From DASUPK01 sp963736305 (GTDB lineage Bacteria > Actinomycetota > Thermoleophilia > Solirubrobacterales > 70-9), in assembly GCA_963736305.1 (NCBI GenBank), contig CAVTOD010000005.1:248001-312000 (forward strand): a stretch of 64,000 nt of DNA. Reading direction: 5' to 3'. Below the pieces are notes generated by a model that ran no database searches, was not told where the DNA came from, and saw only the letters and a program-made list of their open reading frames with translations. This document shows positions 17,280 through 26,089 of this stretch, one piece after another. The translations under genes and the position numbers were made by a program. Position 1 is the stretch's first letter. Every line of letters starts with the position of its first letter.

Positions 17280-17711
17280 ATGGCGACTCGCAACGGCAGC
17301 GCGCAGTGGAACGGGAACCTCCAGGAGGGGTCCGGCAAGCTGACGGTGGGGGACAACGTCTGGACCGGCGACTACTCGTTCGCGTCGCGGTTCGAGGATG
17401 GCGAAGGGACCAACCCCGAGGAGCTGCTCGCCGCGGCGCACGCCGGCTGTTTCTCGATGGCGCTGAGCCTCGCGCTGACCGACGCCGGCCATCCCCCGAA
17501 CTCGATCAACACCAGCGCAAAGGTTCAACTACGGAACGTCGACGGCCTGCCCACCATCGACGACATCCAGCTCGAGACCGAGGCCGATGTGCCGGGCGTC
17601 GACGACGCGACCTTCCAGGAGTTCGCCGAGGGCGCCAAGGCCGGATGCGTCGTCTCTCGGGCACTCGCCGGCGTGAACACGATCGGGCTCAGCGCGAAGC
17701 TGGCGTCCTGA
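17280..17711 (+). CDS. osmC: OsmC-family peroxiredoxin
   Basis: 143 aa after an AAGGAGGCGGAG ribosome-binding site. OsmC pattern: SGKLTVGDNVWTGDYSFASR, NPEELLAAAHAGCFSMALSL with the peroxidatic Cys, and AEGAKAGCVVSRALAGV with the resolving Cys. OsmC proteins reduce organic hydroperoxides using dihydrolipoyl-linked thiols. This is the OsmC rather than the Ohr subgroup; a separate Ohr gene lies at 44704. Confidence 0.93.
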   Translation: MATRNGSAQWNGNLQEGSGKLTVGDNVWTGDYSFASRFEDGEGTNPEELLAAAHAGCFSMALSLALTDAGHPPNSINTSAKVQLRNVDGLPTIDDIQLETEADVPGVDDATFQEFAEGAKAGCVVSRALAGVNTIGLSAKLAS

Positions 17712-17714
17712 GAA

Positions 17715-18401
17715 TCAGCTCCGCGTAGATCGCGCGGCGGCCCGATCGGCCAGGATCAACGAATCGCCGCCCGGCTGGATTCGACCGGATGGCGTCGAGG
17801 GATCCTGCGCGATCAGCTTCGCCAGCGCGTCCACCTTCGACTCGCCGGTGACGACCCAGAGCAGGCTGCGCACGCGCTCGATCTCCGGGTATGTCAGCGT
17901 CATCCGGCGGACGCCCTGGTACTCGCCCGCAGTGACGGCGACGCGGCGATCCCGGACCTCCAACACCGGATCCCCGGGGACGAGGGAGGCGGTGTGCCCG
18001 TCCGGTCCGATCCCGAGGTGGGCGATGTCAAGGAGCTCCGGGAGCGACTCGGCGTAGCGGGCGGCGGCGTAGTCGAGGTCCTCATCGGTGACAGGCATGG
18101 GCTTGATGCTGCCCTGGGCGCCGATCGAGAGGCTCTCGATCAGGTGGGTGAGGTTGCGCTCGTCCGAGCCCGCCGGGGCCACGCGCTCGTCGACCTGGAA
18201 GACGTCGGCCTTGTCCCAGTCGCCGAACCGGTCCTCGAGCTGGGAGAACATCGGCCACGGGTCGCTCCCGCCGCTGACCGCGAGCTCGGCCCGGCCCCGT
18301 TCGGAGACCGCGTGCTTGGCCGCCTCGGCGAGCAGCTCGGCGCCGCGCCTGTGGACGGCCTCCGGCGTGTCCAGAACCTCGAGCCGGTGAGGACTGCTCA
18401 C
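17715..18401 (-). CDS. pgl: 6-phosphogluconolactonase
   Basis: Second step of the oxidative pentose phosphate pathway. 228 aa from GTG 18401. Motifs: ELAVSGGSDPWPMF, VFQVDERVAPAGSDERN, LLDIAHLGIGPDGHTASLVP with the family His, and RVRSLLWVVTGESK near the end. The GTG overlaps the gnd stop (GTGA), so gnd and pgl are coupled. Longer upstream frames are antisense to gnd. It converges on osmC with a 3-nt gap. Confidence 0.95.
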   Translation of the reverse strand: MSSPHRLEVLDTPEAVHRRGAELLAEAAKHAVSERGRAELAVSGGSDPWPMFSQLEDRFGDWDKADVFQVDERVAPAGSDERNLTHLIESLSIGAQGSIKPMPVTDEDLDYAAARYAESLPELLDIAHLGIGPDGHTASLVPGDPVLEVRDRRVAVTAGEYQGVRRMTLTYPEIERVRSLLWVVTGESKVDALAKLIAQDPSTPSGRIQPGGDSLILADRAAARSTRS

Positions 18402-19417
18402 TTCGGCTTCTCTTTGTGGCCGCCGAACTGGTAGCGCATGGCCGACAGGACCCGGTCGGCGAAGTCGTCGAGGTTCCGCGAGGCGAAGCGCTCGTACAGC
18501 GCCGTGGTGAGCACGCCCGCGGGTACGCCCTCCTCGATCGCGGCGATCGACGTCCAGCGCCCCTCGCCCGAGTCCGAGACACGGCCCTCGAAGTCGGAGA
18601 GGTCGGGAGACTCCTGCAGGGAGGCTGCGGTCAGGTCGAGCAGCCACGAGCCGATCACGCTCCCGCGCCGCCAGACCTCCGCGACCTCCGGGATGTCCAG
18701 GTCGTACTGGTAGTACTCCGGATGCTCGAGCGGCGCGGTCTCGGCGTCTTTCTCGCGCTCGACCTTGCCGGCGTTCGCGTTCTTCAGAATGTTGAGGCCC
18801 TCGGCGTAGGCCGCCATGACGCCGTACTCGATCCCGTTGTGGACCATTTTCACGAAGTGGCCCGCGCCGTTCGGCCCGCAGTGCAGGTAGCCGTTCTCGG
18901 CGGTGTCCGGGTCCCCGTCACGACCCGGCGTGCGCTCGGCGGAGTCGACGCCGGGCGCAATGGTCTTGAAGATCGGGTCGAGGCGCTCAACCGCCTCGTC
19001 GGGCCCGCCGATCATCAGGCAAAAGCCGCGGTCAAGGCCGAAGACGCCTCCACTGGTCCCGCAGTCGATGTAGTCGATCCCCTTCTCCCCCACCATCTGT
19101 GAGCGCCGGATGTCGTCGCGGTAGTAGGAGTTGCCGCCGTCGATGATCGCGTCGCCCTTCTCCAGCACCTCGGCGACCTCCTTGACGGTCGACTCGGTGA
19201 TCTCACCGGCTGGAACCATGATCCAGACCGCCCGGGGCGCGTCGAGCTTCTCGGCCAGCTCCTTGAGAGTGCCGGCTCCCGTCGCTCCTTCGCCCTCCAG
19301 CTGCTTGATCGGGTCGGGATTGACGTCGTAGACCACGCAGTCGTGGCCGTCCCGCATCAGGCGCCGGACGAGGTTCGCTCCCATCCTGCCGAGGCCGACC
19401 ATTCCCAACTGAGCCAT
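18398..19417 (-). CDS. gnd: 6-phosphogluconate dehydrogenase, short form
   Basis: Oxidative decarboxylation of 6-phosphogluconate to ribulose 5-phosphate. 339 aa, the short (tetrameric) GndA/YqeC class rather than the ~470-aa form. Motifs: LGMVGLGRMGANLVRRLM (NAD(P) site), DGGNSYYRDD, DCGTSGGVFGLDRGFCLM, and NGAGHFVKMVHNGIEYG with the catalytic Lys and Asn. The start has a good GGAGGAG ribosome-binding site, and TAGGAT 29 nt upstream is a plausible -10, so unlike its neighbours this mRNA has a leader. Divergent from zwf. Confidence 0.95.
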   Translation of the reverse strand: MAQLGMVGLGRMGANLVRRLMRDGHDCVVYDVNPDPIKQLEGEGATGAGTLKELAEKLDAPRAVWIMVPAGEITESTVKEVAEVLEKGDAIIDGGNSYYRDDIRRSQMVGEKGIDYIDCGTSGGVFGLDRGFCLMIGGPDEAVERLDPIFKTIAPGVDSAERTPGRDGDPDTAENGYLHCGPNGAGHFVKMVHNGIEYGVMAAYAEGLNILKNANAGKVEREKDAETAPLEHPEYYQYDLDIPEVAEVWRRGSVIGSWLLDLTAASLQESPDLSDFEGRVSDSGEGRWTSIAAIEEGVPAGVLTTALYERFASRNLDDFADRVLSAMRYQFGGHKEKPK

Positions 19418-19445
19418 CGCGTTCTCCTCCGTGGTTGACGCGAGC

Positions 19446-19468
19446 ATCCTACGCGCGTCCAGTAGGTT
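19446..19468. promoter_or_regulatory. divergent promoter region between gnd and zwf
   Basis: Minus strand TAGGAT (19451-19446) serves gnd with a ~22-nt leader containing GGAGGAG. Plus strand TAGGTT (19463-19468) lies 7 nt before the zwf GTG, predicting a leaderless mRNA. The two boxes are 11 bp apart, so oxidative-branch genes could be co-controlled here. Confidence 0.6.
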
Positions 19469-19475
19469 CCCGACC

Positions 19476-20927
19476 GTGGCGCAGGCATCCAATGGCAGGA
19501 CGATCGGCCCACCCGCCGACGCGCTTGTGATCTTCGGGATCACCGGCGACCTGGCGAAGAAGATGACCCTGAAGGCGCTCTATGACCTGGTCGAGAACGG
19601 AACCCTCCAGGTCCCGGTGTTCGGGGTGGCGCGCAACGACTGGAGCGACGAGGATCTGCATCGGCACGCTCGCGAGGCGGTCGAGGCGCGGGTCGCCGCG
19701 AAGAACGAGGAGCTCGACGAGGACGTCTTCAAGAAGTTCACCGAGAAGCTCACCTACGTCCAGGGTGACTACACCGACGAGGCGACCTACAAGCAGCTCA
19801 AGAAGGAGCTCTCCTCCGCGAAGCACCCCGTCTTCTACCTCGAGATCCCGCCCGCCCTCTTCGCAACCGTGGTCGAGCACCTCGGCAAGGCGGGCCTCAC
19901 GGAGGGCGCCCGCGTCGTGATCGAGAAGCCGTTCGGGCATGACCTCAATTCCGCGATGGAGCTCAACGACGAGATCCACGAGATCCTCACCGAGGACCAG
20001 ATCTACCGGATCGATCACTTCCTCGGCAAGGAGCCGGTGATGGACATCACCTACCTGCGCTTTGCCAACTCGATGCTCGAGCCGATCTGGAACCGCCGCT
20101 ACGTCGAGTCGGTGCAGATCACGATGGCCGAGGACTTCGGCGTCGACGACCGGGGCAGCTTCTACGACCCGGTCGGCGCCCTGCGCGACGTCTTCCAGAA
20201 TCACCTCCTCCAGACGCTGGCGATCGTGGCCATGGAGCCGCCGTCGGCGGGCGCGGACGCCGACCCGATCCGCGACGCGAAGCTCGATCTCTTCAAGGCG
20301 ATCCCCGACATCGACCCGAACCGCTACGTGCGCGGGCAGTACGGGGGCTTCCGGGAGATCGAGGGAGTCGATCCGAAGTCCAACACCGAGACGTTCCTGG
20401 CGCTCCGGCTCGACATCCAGAACTGGCGCTGGTCTGGGGTTCCCTTCTTCGTTCGCGCCGGCAAGGAGCTGGCGGAAAAGGTCACCGAGGTCCGCGTGAT
20501 CCTCCAGAATCCGCCCCCCATCGGGATCGGCGGCGGACCGACGCCGGCGACCGATGAGATCGTCGTCCGCATCGACCCCGATCCCGGGACCAGCATCCTG
20601 CTCGAGGCGAAATCCCCGGGTGAGGAGAAGCTCCGGAGGGTCCACCTGGACCTGCTCTTCCAGCAGCAGTTCGGCGGGCAGCCCGGGCCATACGAGCGGC
20701 TGCTCGGCGACGCACTCGCCGGGGACCAGCAGCGCTTCGCGCGCGAGGACAGCGTCCTGGAGACGTGGCGGATCGTCCAGCCGCTGATCGAAAACCCCTG
20801 CGGCCTCGAGCCCTACCGCAAGGGCAGCTGGGGGCCCGAGGGGGCGTCGAACCTCCTCCACGGTTACGGGGGCTGGCGCCGGCCATGGCTACCGGACGCA
20901 CCCCTCGAGACCGTGGGCGCCGGTTGA
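19476..20927 (+). CDS. zwf: glucose-6-phosphate dehydrogenase (canonical copy)
   Basis: First and committing step of the oxidative pentose phosphate pathway. 483 aa from GTG 19476, 7 nt after TAGGTT. Intact motifs: ALVIFGITGDLAKKM, VVIEKPFGHDLNSAM, YRIDHFLGKEPVMDITYLRF with the substrate Lys, and RGSFYDPVGALRDVFQNHLL. It shares the overall plan with the paralog at 353-1843 but keeps the RIDHxLGKE Lys/Glu. It is divergent from gnd-pgl, so the three oxidative-branch genes face each other over one control region. Confidence 0.96.
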   Translation: MAQASNGRTIGPPADALVIFGITGDLAKKMTLKALYDLVENGTLQVPVFGVARNDWSDEDLHRHAREAVEARVAAKNEELDEDVFKKFTEKLTYVQGDYTDEATYKQLKKELSSAKHPVFYLEIPPALFATVVEHLGKAGLTEGARVVIEKPFGHDLNSAMELNDEIHEILTEDQIYRIDHFLGKEPVMDITYLRFANSMLEPIWNRRYVESVQITMAEDFGVDDRGSFYDPVGALRDVFQNHLLQTLAIVAMEPPSAGADADPIRDAKLDLFKAIPDIDPNRYVRGQYGGFREIEGVDPKSNTETFLALRLDIQNWRWSGVPFFVRAGKELAEKVTEVRVILQNPPPIGIGGGPTPATDEIVVRIDPDPGTSILLEAKSPGEEKLRRVHLDLLFQQQFGGQPGPYERLLGDALAGDQQRFAREDSVLETWRIVQPLIENPCGLEPYRKGSWGPEGASNLLHGYGGWRRPWLPDAPLETVGAG

Positions 20928-20941
20928 GATTCTCGGTTAGC

Positions 20942-20947
20942 TAGGGT
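20942..20947 (+). promoter_or_regulatory. leaderless -10 box (TAGGGT)
   Basis: TAGGGT lies 8 nt before the ATG of the cyclophilin gene at 20956. Confidence 0.55.
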
Positions 20948-20955
20948 CTTTGGAG

Positions 20956-21414
20956 ATGTCTCAGGCGACTCTCCACACGAACGCCGGCCCGATCGCCGTC
21001 CAGCTCTTCGACGAGGACGCGCCGAAGACCGTCGAGAACTTCCGCAAGCTCGCCGGCGACGGCTTCTACGACGGGCTGATCTTCCATCGCGTGATCAAGG
21101 ACTTCATGATCCAGGGCGGCTGCCCGGAGGGCACCGGAACCGGCGGCCCCGGCTACACGTTCGAGGACGAGTTCAACGACCACAAGATCGTCCGCGGCGC
21201 CCTGGCGATGGCGAACGCCGGGCCGAACACCAACGGCTCCCAGTTCTTCATCGTCACCACCGACGCGGCTCCGTGGCTCGACGGCAAGCACACCGTGTTC
21301 GGGGAGATCACCGACGGCATGGACGTGGTCGACGCGATCGAGGGGACCGAGACGGGTCCCGGCGATCGGCCGGCTCAGCCGCAGGCGATCGAAAGGGTCG
21401 AACTCAGCGATTAG
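20956..21414 (+). CDS. cyclophilin-type peptidyl-prolyl cis-trans isomerase
   Basis: 152-aa single-domain cytoplasmic cyclophilin, no signal peptide. Motifs: FHRVIKDFMIQGGCPEGTG with the catalytic Arg, ALAMANAGPNTNGSQFFIVT, and WLDGKHTVFGEITDGMD. The start is ATG 20956, positioned for a leaderless transcript from TAGGGT; an upstream in-frame TTG at 20950 is less likely. Role: proline isomerisation in protein folding. Confidence 0.95.
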   Translation: MSQATLHTNAGPIAVQLFDEDAPKTVENFRKLAGDGFYDGLIFHRVIKDFMIQGGCPEGTGTGGPGYTFEDEFNDHKIVRGALAMANAGPNTNGSQFFIVTTDAAPWLDGKHTVFGEITDGMDVVDAIEGTETGPGDRPAQPQAIERVELSD

Positions 21415-21443
21415 CCGGGTGACGCCGGGGGAAGGCAGGAAGC

Positions 21444-22262
21444 GTGGCTGACCAGGATCGGACGATCGTGATCACCGGGGCGACGGACGGCCTCGGGAAG
21501 GGCCTCGCATCGGAGCTGGCACCGGCGGGCGGCCGTCTGATCCTCCACGGGCGTAACGAGGAGAAGGGGCGGGCGCTGCTGGAGGAGCTGAAGCCGAAGG
21601 CTACTGGCGAGCTCGAGTGGCGGCGGGCGGACCTCTCCTCCCTTGACGAGGTGAGCGATCTGGCCGACTCCCTGCTCGAGGAGGACCGGATCGACGTCCT
21701 GGTCAACAATGCCGGGATCGGCACGGCGGGCGGGCGAGAGGAGAGCGCCGAGGGCTACGAGCTCACGTTCGCAGTCGACTACCTCGCTCCGTTCCTGCTG
21801 ACGAGAAAGCTGCTGCCGCTGATTGAGCGCTCGGCTCCCGCCCGGATCGTCAACGTGAGCTCGGCCGGGCAGATGCCGATCGACTTCGACGACGTCATGC
21901 TCGAGCGCGACTACAGCGGCGTCCAGGCCTATTGCCAGAGCAAGCTGGCGCTCGTCATGTTCACCTTCGACCTCGCGGAGGAGCTCGAGGACAGCGGTGT
22001 CACCGCCAACTGCCTGCACCCCGGCACCTTCCTGCCGACCAACATGGTCCGCAGGGCGGGCATCGACCCGGTGACGCCCCTCGAGGACGGCGTCGAGGCC
22101 ACCCTGCGGCTGGTGGCCTCACCGGAGCTCGACGGCGTCAACGGTCACTACTTCGACGGCACCAGCGAGTCGGCGCCGCACCCACAGGCCGAGGACCCGG
22201 AAGCACGGCGGCGGCTGCGCGAGCTCTCCGCCGAGCTCACCGGGATCGAAGCCGCGGCATAG
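21444..22262 (+). CDS. short-chain dehydrogenase/reductase
   Basis: 272 aa classical SDR: TIVITGATDGLGKGLASELA (cofactor loop TGxxxGxG), VLVNNAGIGTAGG, RIVNVSSAGQ with the catalytic Ser, and YCQSKLALVMF with Tyr-xxx-Lys. Position after the beta2 strand (LHGRNEEKG, basic) suggests NADP(H). It resembles retinol-dehydrogenase-like SDRs by the PTNMVRRAG tail. The GTG start follows a purine-rich GGGGGAAGG. Substrate unknown. Confidence 0.9.
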   Translation: MADQDRTIVITGATDGLGKGLASELAPAGGRLILHGRNEEKGRALLEELKPKATGELEWRRADLSSLDEVSDLADSLLEEDRIDVLVNNAGIGTAGGREESAEGYELTFAVDYLAPFLLTRKLLPLIERSAPARIVNVSSAGQMPIDFDDVMLERDYSGVQAYCQSKLALVMFTFDLAEELEDSGVTANCLHPGTFLPTNMVRRAGIDPVTPLEDGVEATLRLVASPELDGVNGHYFDGTSESAPHPQAEDPEARRRLRELSAELTGIEAAA

Positions 22263-22288
22263 GCGCCTGCAGCCGTCGTCCTACCGCG

Positions 22289-22294
22289 TAGGCT
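22289..22294 (+). promoter_or_regulatory. leaderless -10 box (TAGGCT)
   Basis: TAGGCT lies 7 nt before the ATG at 22302. Confidence 0.6.
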
Positions 22295-22301
22295 GCTCGA
22301 C

Positions 22302-22595
22302 ATGGGTCTCGGCGACAAGTTCCGCGAGCTCTTCGGCGTGGGCGACGACTCGCTCCACCCAGACGGCCTCGACGAGCTCAAGATCGGCGACGCGAGCTAC
22401 GACGACTGGCAGGTCGTGCGTGACTTCGAGGATCTCGAGACCGCCCGGGCCTGGCGCCAGCAGCTAACCGACGCCGGGCACGAGGCGGTGATCACCTCGG
22501 ACCACCCGCTCAACGAATACGGCCGCGGCGACATCGCGCTGCGCGTACCGCCCGGCAAGTGGTCCGAGGCGAACGAGCTGCTCGACGAGCCCTAG
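22302..22595 (+). CDS. DUF2007-like small protein
   Basis: 97 aa, soluble, acidic. The segment ETARAWRQQLTDAGHEAVIT followed by DIALRVPPGKWSEANELL matches the DUF2007 pattern (helix, AGI/AGH turn, then LxVPxxxxxxAxxLL), sometimes called putative prokaryotic signal-transducing protein. Role unknown. The start is supported by a TAGGCT box 7 nt upstream. The last 4 nt overlap the convergent cupin gene. Confidence 0.75.
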   Translation: MGLGDKFRELFGVGDDSLHPDGLDELKIGDASYDDWQVVRDFEDLETARAWRQQLTDAGHEAVITSDHPLNEYGRGDIALRVPPGKWSEANELLDEP

Positions 22596-23098
22596 ATCGG
22601 CTCTCCGATGACGAGGTCGAAGCGCTCCAGCAACCCGGGGATGCTGTCGGGATCCATCTCCAGGTCGTAGCGCTGACAGAGCGCTCCCAGGGCCTGAGGG
22701 TCAGCGTCAGCGACCCCACCCATGTCGACCAGTTCCTCGAAGTACCCCTCGAAGCCGGCCGGCGCGATGATCTCGAGCATCCTCGCGGGCTCATCCCCGG
22801 CGTTCCAGAAGGTGTGCCACTGGTTGCGCGGCTTGAACACCAGGTCGCCGACTTCGGCGACGAGGACCTCGTCCCCGAGCAGTGCCCCGACCTTCCCCTC
22901 CAGGACGAACGTGTACTCGTCCTCCCTGGTGTGGCGATGCAGCGGCGCAGCCAGCGCGCGAGGCGACATCGGATGCTCAACCAGTGAGAAGCCGCCGTCG
23001 GTCTCCGCCCCGTCGATCATGAACCTGACCCCGATGCTTCCCAGGAACCCAGCCTTGCCGTCGCCGGGTCCAACAACCTTCGCCTTAGTCGCCTCCAT
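22592..23098 (-). CDS. cupin-domain protein
   Basis: 168 aa with one cupin barrel: motif 1 PLHRHTREDEYTFVLEGKVG (two His and a Glu as metal ligands) and motif 2 GDLVFKPRNQWHTFWNAGDE. The layout resembles quercetin-2,3-dioxygenase-like cupins, but substrate and activity are unknown. Translation starts at ATG 23098 after a strong AAAAGGAGAAGG site. It has an unusually good sigma70 promoter (see 23138-23166), and is divergent from a TetR gene that probably represses it. Confidence 0.88.
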   Translation of the reverse strand: MEATKAKVVGPGDGKAGFLGSIGVRFMIDGAETDGGFSLVEHPMSPRALAAPLHRHTREDEYTFVLEGKVGALLGDEVLVAEVGDLVFKPRNQWHTFWNAGDEPARMLEIIAPAGFEGYFEELVDMGGVADADPQALGALCQRYDLEMDPDSIPGLLERFDLVIGEPI

Positions 23099-23137
23099 TC
23101 GCCTTCTCCTTTTAATTGAACGGTGGTGTCGCGCGAA

Positions 23138-23166
23138 TATATACACAGGTCCGTCCCATCTGTCAA
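23138..23166 (-). promoter_or_regulatory. consensus sigma70 promoter for the cupin gene
   Basis: Read on the minus strand: TTGACA (23166-23161), a 17-bp spacer, then TATATA (23143-23138), 40 nt before the cupin start. This near-perfect promoter stands out from the TAGnnT type used elsewhere in the window and fits a gene held off by the divergent TetR repressor. Confidence 0.8.
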
Positions 23167-23182
23167 GATTCACTAGACACCA

Positions 23183-23788
23183 ATGTCCGATAAAAAGCGT
23201 CCATACCGCAAGAAGCGCCGCGCCGAGCTCGAAGCGGAGACCCGCCGGCGAATCACCGAGAGCGCCGTCGAGCTGCACGGAACGGTCGGGCCTTCGCGCA
23301 CATCGATGAGCGCCGTGGCCGAGCTGGCCGGTGTTCGCCGCTCGACGCTCTACCGCCACTTCCCCGACGAGGCCGCGCTGTTCGAGGCCTGCAGCGCGCA
23401 TTGGGCGCAGGGCAACCCCCCGCCCGACCTGGGGGCCTGGGGCGCGATCGACAATCCCGATGAGCGGCTGCGCGCGGCGCTGGAGGAGATCTACGCCTAC
23501 TGGCGCCGCACCGAGCAAATGATGGAGAACCTGACCCGGGATGAGTCGACGAACGAGACCGTCAGGCGGACCTTCGGGGCATTCCACGAGTACATGGCCG
23601 CCGCCCGGGAGACGCTGATGGCGGGTCGAAAGGCCCGCGGGCGAGCTCGCAAGCGGCTGCAGGCGGCGATCGGCCATGCTCTCGCCTTCTCGACCTGGCG
23701 GTCCCTCACCCGCGAACAGGGGCTCGAGGACAGCGAGGCCGTCGAGTTGAGCCTCGGCCTGGTCGCTTCAGCCGCGCCTCGCGGCTAG
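23183..23788 (+). CDS. TetR-family transcriptional regulator
   Basis: 201 aa. A basic start (MSDKKRPYRKKRRAELEAET) leads to an N-terminal HTH: RRITESAVELHGTVGPSRTS, MSAVAELAGVRRSTLYRHFP. The C-terminal ligand domain is alpha-helical, with no recognised ligand motif. It is divergent from the cupin gene across an 84-bp AT-richer gap, so it most likely represses that gene and itself. Stop codons overlap the convergent RDD gene by 4 nt. Confidence 0.92.
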   Translation: MSDKKRPYRKKRRAELEAETRRRITESAVELHGTVGPSRTSMSAVAELAGVRRSTLYRHFPDEAALFEACSAHWAQGNPPPDLGAWGAIDNPDERLRAALEEIYAYWRRTEQMMENLTRDESTNETVRRTFGAFHEYMAAARETLMAGRKARGRARKRLQAAIGHALAFSTWRSLTREQGLEDSEAVELSLGLVASAAPRG

Positions 23789-24645
23789 ACGACGTCCTTG
23801 TCCAGCTCCGGATCGGCGTAGCAGACGATCGTCTTGGCTCTGCGGTCGGGCCAGCCGCGGCGCTCGTGGTCGAAGAGCACACCGGCGAAGCCCAGCAGCA
23901 GCGGCAGAGCCGCGATCGGCAGCCAGAGCGCGCGGCGGATCGCCTGTCCCGGGCGGACCGGCTCGGCGTCCTCCGAGAGCATCCGGATCGCGACGAACGA
24001 CATCCCGAGAGTCCGCCCGGCCCCGGACCAGAAGACCACCAGGTAGGTGATCGCGATCAGCGACCAGGCGACGAACCCAAGAGCGATCACGACCGTGCCG
24101 CCGTGCTGGTCGCCTCTGGAGAAGGCCGAGATCAGGGCGGCGATCGCCGCCGAGATCAGCAGCAGCGAGCCGTAGACGACGCCGGCATCGATTCCCAGCG
24201 ACAGCGCGCGACTGAACGCGCCGGCGTAGATCGGCCGCCGCTCCCGCCTCGGCCGGCGCAGGACTCGCCGGGCCGTGTCCTCCATCATGGTGTCGATCTG
24301 GCGGGCGGCCCGGCGGACGCCGCGGCGCAGGTCCTCGAGCAGCCCGACGCCCTGTCGCGTGATTGCGGCGCGGACCTCGGGCGCCTCGGCCACCCGCTCG
24401 ACGAGCTTCTGGGCCTCGTCGCTCTCCAGCACCTTGTCCCAGACGCGGTTGGCGGTGTCGGTCTTCAGGAGCCGCTCGGTTGCCTTGGCGGCGGTCTCGC
24501 TGTCGAGCGCCCGGTCCACTCCGCGGTCCACGGCGCGGTCGAGTCCAAGCCGACGCGCCACCCCGTGGGCGCCCCGAAGCCCGGCCCGCCCGATGGGCGC
24601 GACAGCTCGCTGCACGGGATTGGATGGGGGGCGCTCGGAAGCCAA
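23785..24645 (-). CDS. RDD-family membrane protein
   Basis: 286 aa. A long basic, alpha-helical N-terminal region (~1-135, rich in Arg and Ala: DRAVDRGVDRALDSETAAKA) precedes an RDD domain with 3-4 membrane helices: ALSLGIDAGVVYGSLLLIS (the RDD signature is degenerate here), VIALGFVAWSLIAITYLVVF, and LPIAALPLLLGFAGVLF. GRTLGMSFVAIRML matches the GQSLGKxxxGIRV motif. TTG start after AGGAG. The role is unknown; the cytoplasmic helical domain may be a partner-binding module. Confidence 0.8.
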   Translation of the reverse strand: MASERPPSNPVQRAVAPIGRAGLRGAHGVARRLGLDRAVDRGVDRALDSETAAKATERLLKTDTANRVWDKVLESDEAQKLVERVAEAPEVRAAITRQGVGLLEDLRRGVRRAARQIDTMMEDTARRVLRRPRRERRPIYAGAFSRALSLGIDAGVVYGSLLLISAAIAALISAFSRGDQHGGTVVIALGFVAWSLIAITYLVVFWSGAGRTLGMSFVAIRMLSEDAEPVRPGQAIRRALWLPIAALPLLLGFAGVLFDHERRGWPDRRAKTIVCYADPELDKDVV

Positions 24646-24672
24646 AGTTGCTCCTGACCCAACTCGGCAGAG

Positions 24673-24678
24673 TAGTGT
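24673..24678 (+). promoter_or_regulatory. leaderless -10 box (TAGTGT)
   Basis: TAGTGT lies 8 nt before the ATG of the glutamate decarboxylase gene at 24687. Confidence 0.55.
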
Positions 24679-24686
24679 CGCCCCGG

Positions 24687-26065
24687 ATGGCGAAGAGAGA
24701 GAAGCATCCCAACGCCAGGGGCACCGGATTCAACCGGGCACGGTTCATCACGGAGCCGGCGCCCGACCACAAGCTCCCGGACGGGCCGATGGACCGTCCG
24801 ACGCCAGGCTGCTGATCGACCAGGAGCTCTTGCTGGATGGCGACCCCGAGAAGAACCTGGCGACCTTCGTCACCACTTGGATGGGACCCGACGCCACGGA
24901 CCTGATCGCGCAGAACCTGCATCGCAACTTCATCGACCACGCCGAGTACCCGCAGACGGCCGAGATCGAGCAGCGCTGCATCCGCATGCTCGCCGACCTC
25001 TTCAATGCACCTGGCGAGACGATGGGCGCCCGCACCCAGGGCTCCTCCGAGGCGATCATGCTCGGCGCTCTGGCGATGAAGTGGAAGTGGCGAGCCCGCC
25101 GGGAGGCCGCCAAGAAGGGAACCGAGAAGCCCAACCTGATCTTCGGCGGCGACGTGCACGTGGTCTGGGAGAAGTTCTGCCGCTACTTCGACGTCGAGCC
25201 GCGCATCGTCCCGCTGCAGGAGAACAAGATCGTCATCGGCCCCGAGGACGTGGAGCCGCACATCGACGAGAACACGATCGGCGTCGCGGCGGTTCTCGGG
25301 ACGACGTTCACCGGCCACTCCGACGACATCGTCGGGATCAACAAGCTCCTCGTCCAGATCAAGGAGGAGAAGGGGCTCGACGTCCCCCTGCACGTCGACG
25401 GCGCGAGCGGCGCCTTCGTCTGGCCGTTCATCTACCCGGACTCCGAGTGGGACTTCCGCCTCGAGCAGGTCGCGTCGATCAACGCCTCGGGCCACAAGTT
25501 CGGGCTCGTCTATCCGGGCATCGGCTGGCTGATCTTCCGAGACAAGGAATCCCTGCCCGACGACCTCGTCTTCTACGAGGACTACCTGGGCAAGCGCGAC
25601 GCGACCTTCACCCTCAACTTCTCGACCGGCTCCGCGATGGTGCTGGCCCAGTACTTCAACTTCATCCGCTTCGGCCGCGCGGGCTACGCCTACCTGATGG
25701 GCGAGATGAAGCAGAACGCCGACAGGCTCGCCAAGGCGATCACCGACATCGGGCCTTTCGAGCTGATCGGCGAGGGCGAGCAGCTACCCCTCGTCGCCTT
25801 CAAGATCGCCGGGGAGCAGCCGTACGACGAGTTCGACCTCGCCTCACAGCTCGCGGCGGAGCGGGGCTGGATGGTCCCCGCCTACCACCTGCCGCCGAAC
25901 GCGGAGAAGGTCAAGCTGATGCGCGTCCTGGTGAAACTGACTCTCGGATATTCGCTCGCGGAGAAGCTCGCCGAGGACCTGGCGCAGGCGTGCAAGACGC
26001 TCGAGGAGAAGGGCGGCGTCCACCCATCCGAGCGCAAGCGGGTCCACACCGCCACGGGGTACTAG
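24687..26065 (+). pseudogene. gadB: glutamate decarboxylase, interrupted by a -1 frameshift near the N-terminus
   Basis: PLP-dependent conversion of glutamate to GABA. The 5' frame reads MAKREKHPNARGTGFNRARF and ends at a TGA after PDGPMDRPTPGC. From 24800 a second frame continues DARLLIDQELLLDGDPEKNL to the stop at 26065. Adding one base at the CGTCCG run (~24795-24801) restores a 459-aa protein of normal length. Motifs: TTWMGPDATDLIAQNLHRNF, GSSEAIMLGALAMKWKW, LHVDGASGAFVWPF, and SINASGHKFGLVYPGIGW with the PLP lysine. The rest is well preserved, so sequence error is a real alternative. No glutamate/GABA antiporter is nearby. Confidence 0.85.
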
Positions 26066-26089
26066 GCGCCGCTCCCGGCGTTCTGGACG

